Shown here: positions 59,836 to 64,000 of the stretch, one piece after another
How the letters are laid out: each line of letters starts with the position of its first letter
Position numbering within the stretch: the stretch's first letter is position 1
From: Jaltomata sinuosa
Lineage: Eukaryota > Streptophyta > Magnoliopsida > Solanales > Solanaceae
DNA length: 64,000 nucleotides
Assembly (NCBI GenBank): GCA_003996215.1
Contig: QJPP01001815.1
Coordinates: 62,001-126,000 of the forward strand
Direction of reading: 5' to 3'
Program-made: the position numbers and the translations under genes
Notes under the pieces: generated by a model
Told to the model about the DNA's origin: nothing
Databases searched by the model: none
The model's input: only the letters and a program-made list of their open reading frames with translations

Positions 59836-61030
59836 ATGCCTAAGACGAGTTCGACAGTTGATGTTGTTGAGGCTTTTGTACCTATTGCTTTAGTGCTTCC
59901 ATCAGCGCCAGGACTTCAGAGTGAGAGTTTACTGCATTAGATAGGCGGTGTGGGACCAGCCCAGACTTCGATTGGATTCATGGCTACCCCAGTTCTTCAG
60001 GACACTGTGTCCAGGACTCTGAGTCCTCCGGTGGGTATTTCAGTACCCAATTCTTTGAGTGGTGCTTCAGCCAGGGTTGAGCTTCTAGTTCTTCAACAAG
60101 GTTATATGTTGGTATTGGACTATGAGGTGAGATTTGATAAGATGGTTAGGAGTACTGCTAGGACTGTGCCTAAAGAGTTTGATAGAGTTCAGAGCTTTGT
60201 TGAAGGGTTGATTTCACCAGTCCATATGGCGATCGAGAACTTAGTTATAGTTGGGACTACCTTCCTTTAGATGATCGATCATGCTTGGGCTATTGAGGGG
60301 TTGTGTCACGAGGCATATGGAGGTAGCAGTAAGAGGTATCGCTGTTAGGGTAATTTTTGGGGTTTGTATTGAGAGCATATAGGTCATGGTGGCCAGTCAG
60401 GTTTAGACGGATTCTCTCATTGAGGTGCTTCTGGTAGGTGTTGTTATACTTTTGGTGAGTAGGGACACCTTGCTAGGACTTGTATGAGATTCAGAGAGTT
60501 CCACCCCCTCCGTGTTCCAGCTTCACGAGGTACTCATTCAGGTCCCACAGTTTATAGTAGTCATTCAAATTTAGCCAGGTCTTTGCAGCGGAGTATGGTC
60601 GGCCAGGGTTGTTTTGAGTATGGCGAGATAGGCCACTTTGCTAGAGAGTTCCCTTCAATGCAGCACCCTAGGAAACGTGATCATATGGTTCAGGCCCCCA
60701 GGGCTCCAACACCACCAGCTAGAGACAGTGCACAAGGTAGTAGGGGTGGTCCCTAGATGGTGAGAGATGGCTTTCAGCCAGGTGGTTCAAATATTCGTCC
60801 AGAGTTGTCAGGCACCATGTATCAGAGTGAGGTTTCCTTGGGTTACTATGGTTGTGGAATAGTTGGTCACTATGTTTGAAATTGTCCCCACCGAGGGACG
60901 GTCGAGCCTTCAGCTTTGACTTCTCAGTCCTGAGTTAGACCCCATCAGTTCGATGCCCCTCTTGGTGGGCCAAAAGTAGAGGTTTCTGATATCATTGCTC
61001 CATGTAAGGTTTTTGTTGCCTTTGGCTAGT
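59836..61030 (+). pseudogene. gypsy gag remnant of element D
   Basis: ATG at 59836 (MPKTSSTVDVVEAFVP), stop after about 35 codons. Later frames give the end of the gag domain (FDRVQSFVEGLISPVHMAIE) and two decayed CCHC knuckles: CFEYGEIGHFAREFP (two Cys lost) and YYGCGIVGHYV-stop-NCP. The lineage agrees with element A. Most of the gag core between 59940 and 60150 is missing. Confidence 0.75.
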
Positions 61031-62778
61031 GATCGTACTGTTCGCGTGTGATTCTGTCCCTTCTTTTGTAGATTTGCTTTTATGCCTACCTGCTACTTGT
61101 TTAGTTGTTTGACTACTTGAGTGTAGTGTTTATGCATATATTTTCATGGTAGATTATTCCTTAGTAGTGGATGGGGGAGAGTTACCCTTGATAGGTGTTT
61201 ACCCGGAGTTGTAGCTCGTGGGTAGTTCTCATTAGTCTTTTCTTGTGGGTCTTGTTCCCAGCTCATCTTGGTTCTCGACTGGGTTGGAGTCTTTCTTTCC
61301 TAGAGGTCCTAGATTGTTGTTACCTAGGCTTTTATCTAGCGTTTGCTGGAAATCTTGGTGTTGGTTTGGTGTTATCGGTGGTGGTGTCAGAGTTCGAGCT
61401 TTTGCCTTAGGTTGAGAGGTGTTGGTTATGCTAGCTAGCATGGTTTGATTTCCTTCAGTTTCTTGTCTTGTTGGGTTGTCTCCTTGTTCTCCACATTCCC
61501 AGTTGGAATGAGTTTCAACAATGATACTCTGGTTGAGGTTTGATTATGGCACCGTGGTCGAGTGTTGGACTTTAGCATTTTGGCTGAGTGTTGACTGCAA
61601 CATCATGGTTGAGTTGTGTTCATAGTTTTTCGGTTAAGTTACGCATTTGGCCCATTCTTCTCCTGCCTTACTGAGTTCTGACAAATATAGAGGTGGGAGC
61701 TAAGGGAATGGCTCCAGGTTTTATTGGGAAGATATCGTAAAGTTCAGTATATGCTAAGGAAAGGTTCAATTTAGTTGGAAAAGGAGCTAGATGACTCCTT
61801 GTTAATTCATATGTGTTCTATTTAGCTGACTGAGGTGACGACTGAGGGTTGCTTTGGGTTGTGTGTTGGTGACTTGATTCGACCAACTACGGATTGTGGT
61901 GGCTTTTCCTTCGATTGGTTTGAGGTTCAGTAGCATCTACAGATTGGAAAACATGCATATTCAAAGCCTGATTGACTTTGGTTCCTAAGGGTCCATTGGC
62001 AGCATATGGGTTCGACAGAGGCAGTGGTCAGTAAAACGAAAATTGGGTTTCAGAATTTTGGGCTAGCAGGTTACAACATATGGTTCATGGAAGCTTTTCC
62101 TTGATTACGACATCCTTGTGCTGGAAGGCAATGGGTGCAGGCAACTTGGCTTCTCTATTTCAGTTTTGGAATGGTAGTTAGACTGGGACATCCCGTCCTT
62201 GGCTAACCAGTAGATCAGGCTGGACATTCCAGATTTCAGCAGTGTTCTTGTCAGTGCGAGGTCCATTCCACCTTAGTTGAGCAGATTCAGCGGCGTAAGT
62301 TCGGGAATCAGTGGTGGTGTGTTATACATGGTCAGATTGTGCAGACTAAGACTAGTGAGGCTATTTTGGGTCCTCATGGTACTTTGAGACAGATGGTCAC
62401 CCTTTATTTGCCGAGAGTTTAAAAGCTTGTTTGGTTGATTCTTCTAGGGTTATCTTTTATGTAGGGTTCCAGTATTGGTTAGACTCGGCCAGTGTGGAAT
62501 AGAAGTTCCGTATGTGGTATGCTTCAGGATGGTTGGTTGGTGTGCTGATGCAGTAGAGGGGTTGATTTTAGCCGAAGAGGTGAGTTGATGGTTTATGCAA
62601 GATTTCTACAACTAAGTGGTGACCTTACACTTTAGACACCCTTTCCCTTGCCTACGGGGTGTCCTAACTAGGTATTTGTTTATGGTGGACTTCTTTCTGA
62701 GGTGAGAGTTATAAGGTGATTTCAAATCCGAATGGTTCTTGAGTATTGTTAGAGATCGGAGCTTAGCTGGTGATTTCA
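61031..62778 (+). other. unrecognised interior of element D
   Basis: Protease, reverse transcriptase and integrase motifs were looked for and not found in any frame; it is probably decayed or foreign sequence. No polypurine tract is visible. Confidence 0.4.
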
Positions 62779-64000
62779 GACCGGTAGTTCAGTGCCCGGG
62801 TCGTTTGTTTGGCCTTTTTGGCTGCTTCTTGCTTTAGAGCTTTAGGCTTTTGAAATCATTGACTTCAGTCAACATTCTTGGTGAACGTGCTGGGAATTGA
62901 ATTCCGAAAGTTTCATTAGCTCTGGAGCATGGACTTTTGTGTCTAGAGGGACCTTTAGTCAGGATCCGAGAGCTTTTTATCTTGGAATTCTCTCTCGTTC
63001 TGTGTTTCCAGGTCGGTTGGGCTTGTTTGGTTGACTTTGGTCAACATTTGGAGAAGACGGCCTCGGATGAAAATTCCATTAGCACTGTCAACTCTAAAAT
63101 TTTGACTTTGGGCTAGAGGGACCTTTGGTTCGGGTCCCGGGGCTTCCAGACTTGTTTGTGGGTTTTGAGTTTTGAGTTGGTTTTGGGCGTGAGACCCACT
63201 CTTCATTATAACAATCTCCGTTAGGAGTCTCGTCTATTCCATTGAGTCCAGAATTCTGTTTCTGGTAGGGTAGCATGGTTGGTTTATGTTCTCAGGGTTC
63301 CGGCGAATCTCTCGAGGGTCCATCGGATGAACTTTTGGCCTTTGTGAATAGCTGGTTGCTGCTATAAAAGTTGCAGACCAGTTGGTCATCGCGATCGCGA
63401 GGTGGCCATCGCGATCGCGTGGGTCTCCCTGCGTGACCGCGATAAAGCCGGCTGGGACTCGGCCCAGTTTTCTCTTTGCAAATGCGAGGCTGGACCATCG
63501 CGTTCGCAATGGTCTGGGCAGCATTTCCTCGCGAATGCGTGGGGTCCTTCGCGATCACGAAGAAGGACCTCTGGCAGCTATTTAAAACTCCAACTTCATT
63601 TTCTCATTCACAATTTCAAACAACTCCATTGATAAGCTCCCAAATTCTACTTTCTAGCTTCTTTGCACTAGTGTTCTTCATCCGGTAAGTCCCCTCGTCA
63701 CCCCTCTCCTCCTTCCGTGTTTATTCTCTTAATCCCCGCGCTAAATCCTCCATTATTGCTCATTTTCTAAAGCTTTGGATTCTTATAAAATATGCCCCGT
63801 TTGTGATTGCATGATTGTGGGCTCGCTCAATTTACCTTCTTGGCGCAATTTCTCGCATTGTGGTATGCTTGCCCAATTTCTGGATTTATTCCTTGAAATT
63901 CATCTTTAATTCTTGGCTTGAGCGGGCTGTTTTGAGCCCCAATTGTTGTCTATTTCCGCTCAAATTTTGCGCATGTTTTCCCGAGATGGTAGGGAACACA
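62779..64000 (+). mobile_element. 3' LTR of element D, start missing, runs off window
   Basis: From GACCGGTAGTTCAGTGCCCGG the sequence follows LTR D from its base ~84 on. It includes the TATA-like CTATAAAAG (63362-63370), then exact TCGCGATCGCGA (63389-63400) and TCGCGATCGCG (63409-63419). The first ~84 bases of the LTR are not there. Confidence 0.88.

Overview
The window reads as nuclear DNA of a flowering plant. The retroelement families, the SINE-like tails and the one host gene point most to Solanaceae, but the species cannot be told from sequence alone. I recognise one host gene: a homeodomain gene of the OCP3 family on the minus strand, split into four exons (34380-34168, 21079-20723, 20180-19875, 18546-18412). 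The exons join in phase with GT/AG borders and give about 336 residues. Nearly everything else is transposable-element DNA, mostly decayed and nested. Layout: 1-1097 is a minus-strand LTR piece (family H). 1098-6012 is a truncated Ty3/gypsy element A (LTR, Met-type primer site, broken gag and protease). 6013-7785 is an LTR-like piece of another family. 7786-8012 is a MITE remnant. 8272-9358 is a broken 'putative plant transposon protein' gene. 9715 to about 16460 is a probable Helitron on the minus strand holding exon-like scraps. 16470-18161 holds an LTR remnant, a minisatellite and MITEs. 18412-34380 is OCP3. Its 13.1-kb first intron contains a SINE-like tail, a minus-strand LTR, chromovirus pieces, a gag-protease-only LTR element (G, 25575-32912) and a LINE scrap. 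A 738-bp hAT-type element (34446-35183) starts 66 bp upstream of the OCP3 ATG. Behind it lies the 3' LTR of a Ty1/copia element (E) that points toward the gene. E is split by a solo LTR (F, 37765-41794). From 43057 to the end is a nest: element B (4.6-kb LTRs around a 511-bp interior) is interrupted by element C, whose 3' LTR is interrupted by element D. Two signals stand out. First, OCP3 has only about 65 bp of apparently native sequence before transposon DNA begins, and nearly all transposon sequence recognised inside its giant intron lies in the gene's own direction. Second, LTRs of several unrelated families here (H, A, G, C, D) carry arrays of short palindromes close to a TATA-like box. 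The palindrome differs in each family. In G they form 28-bp hairpins set at 40-bp steps. I saw no tRNA or rRNA genes, no CRISPR array, and no pararetrovirus-like movement or coat protein gene.
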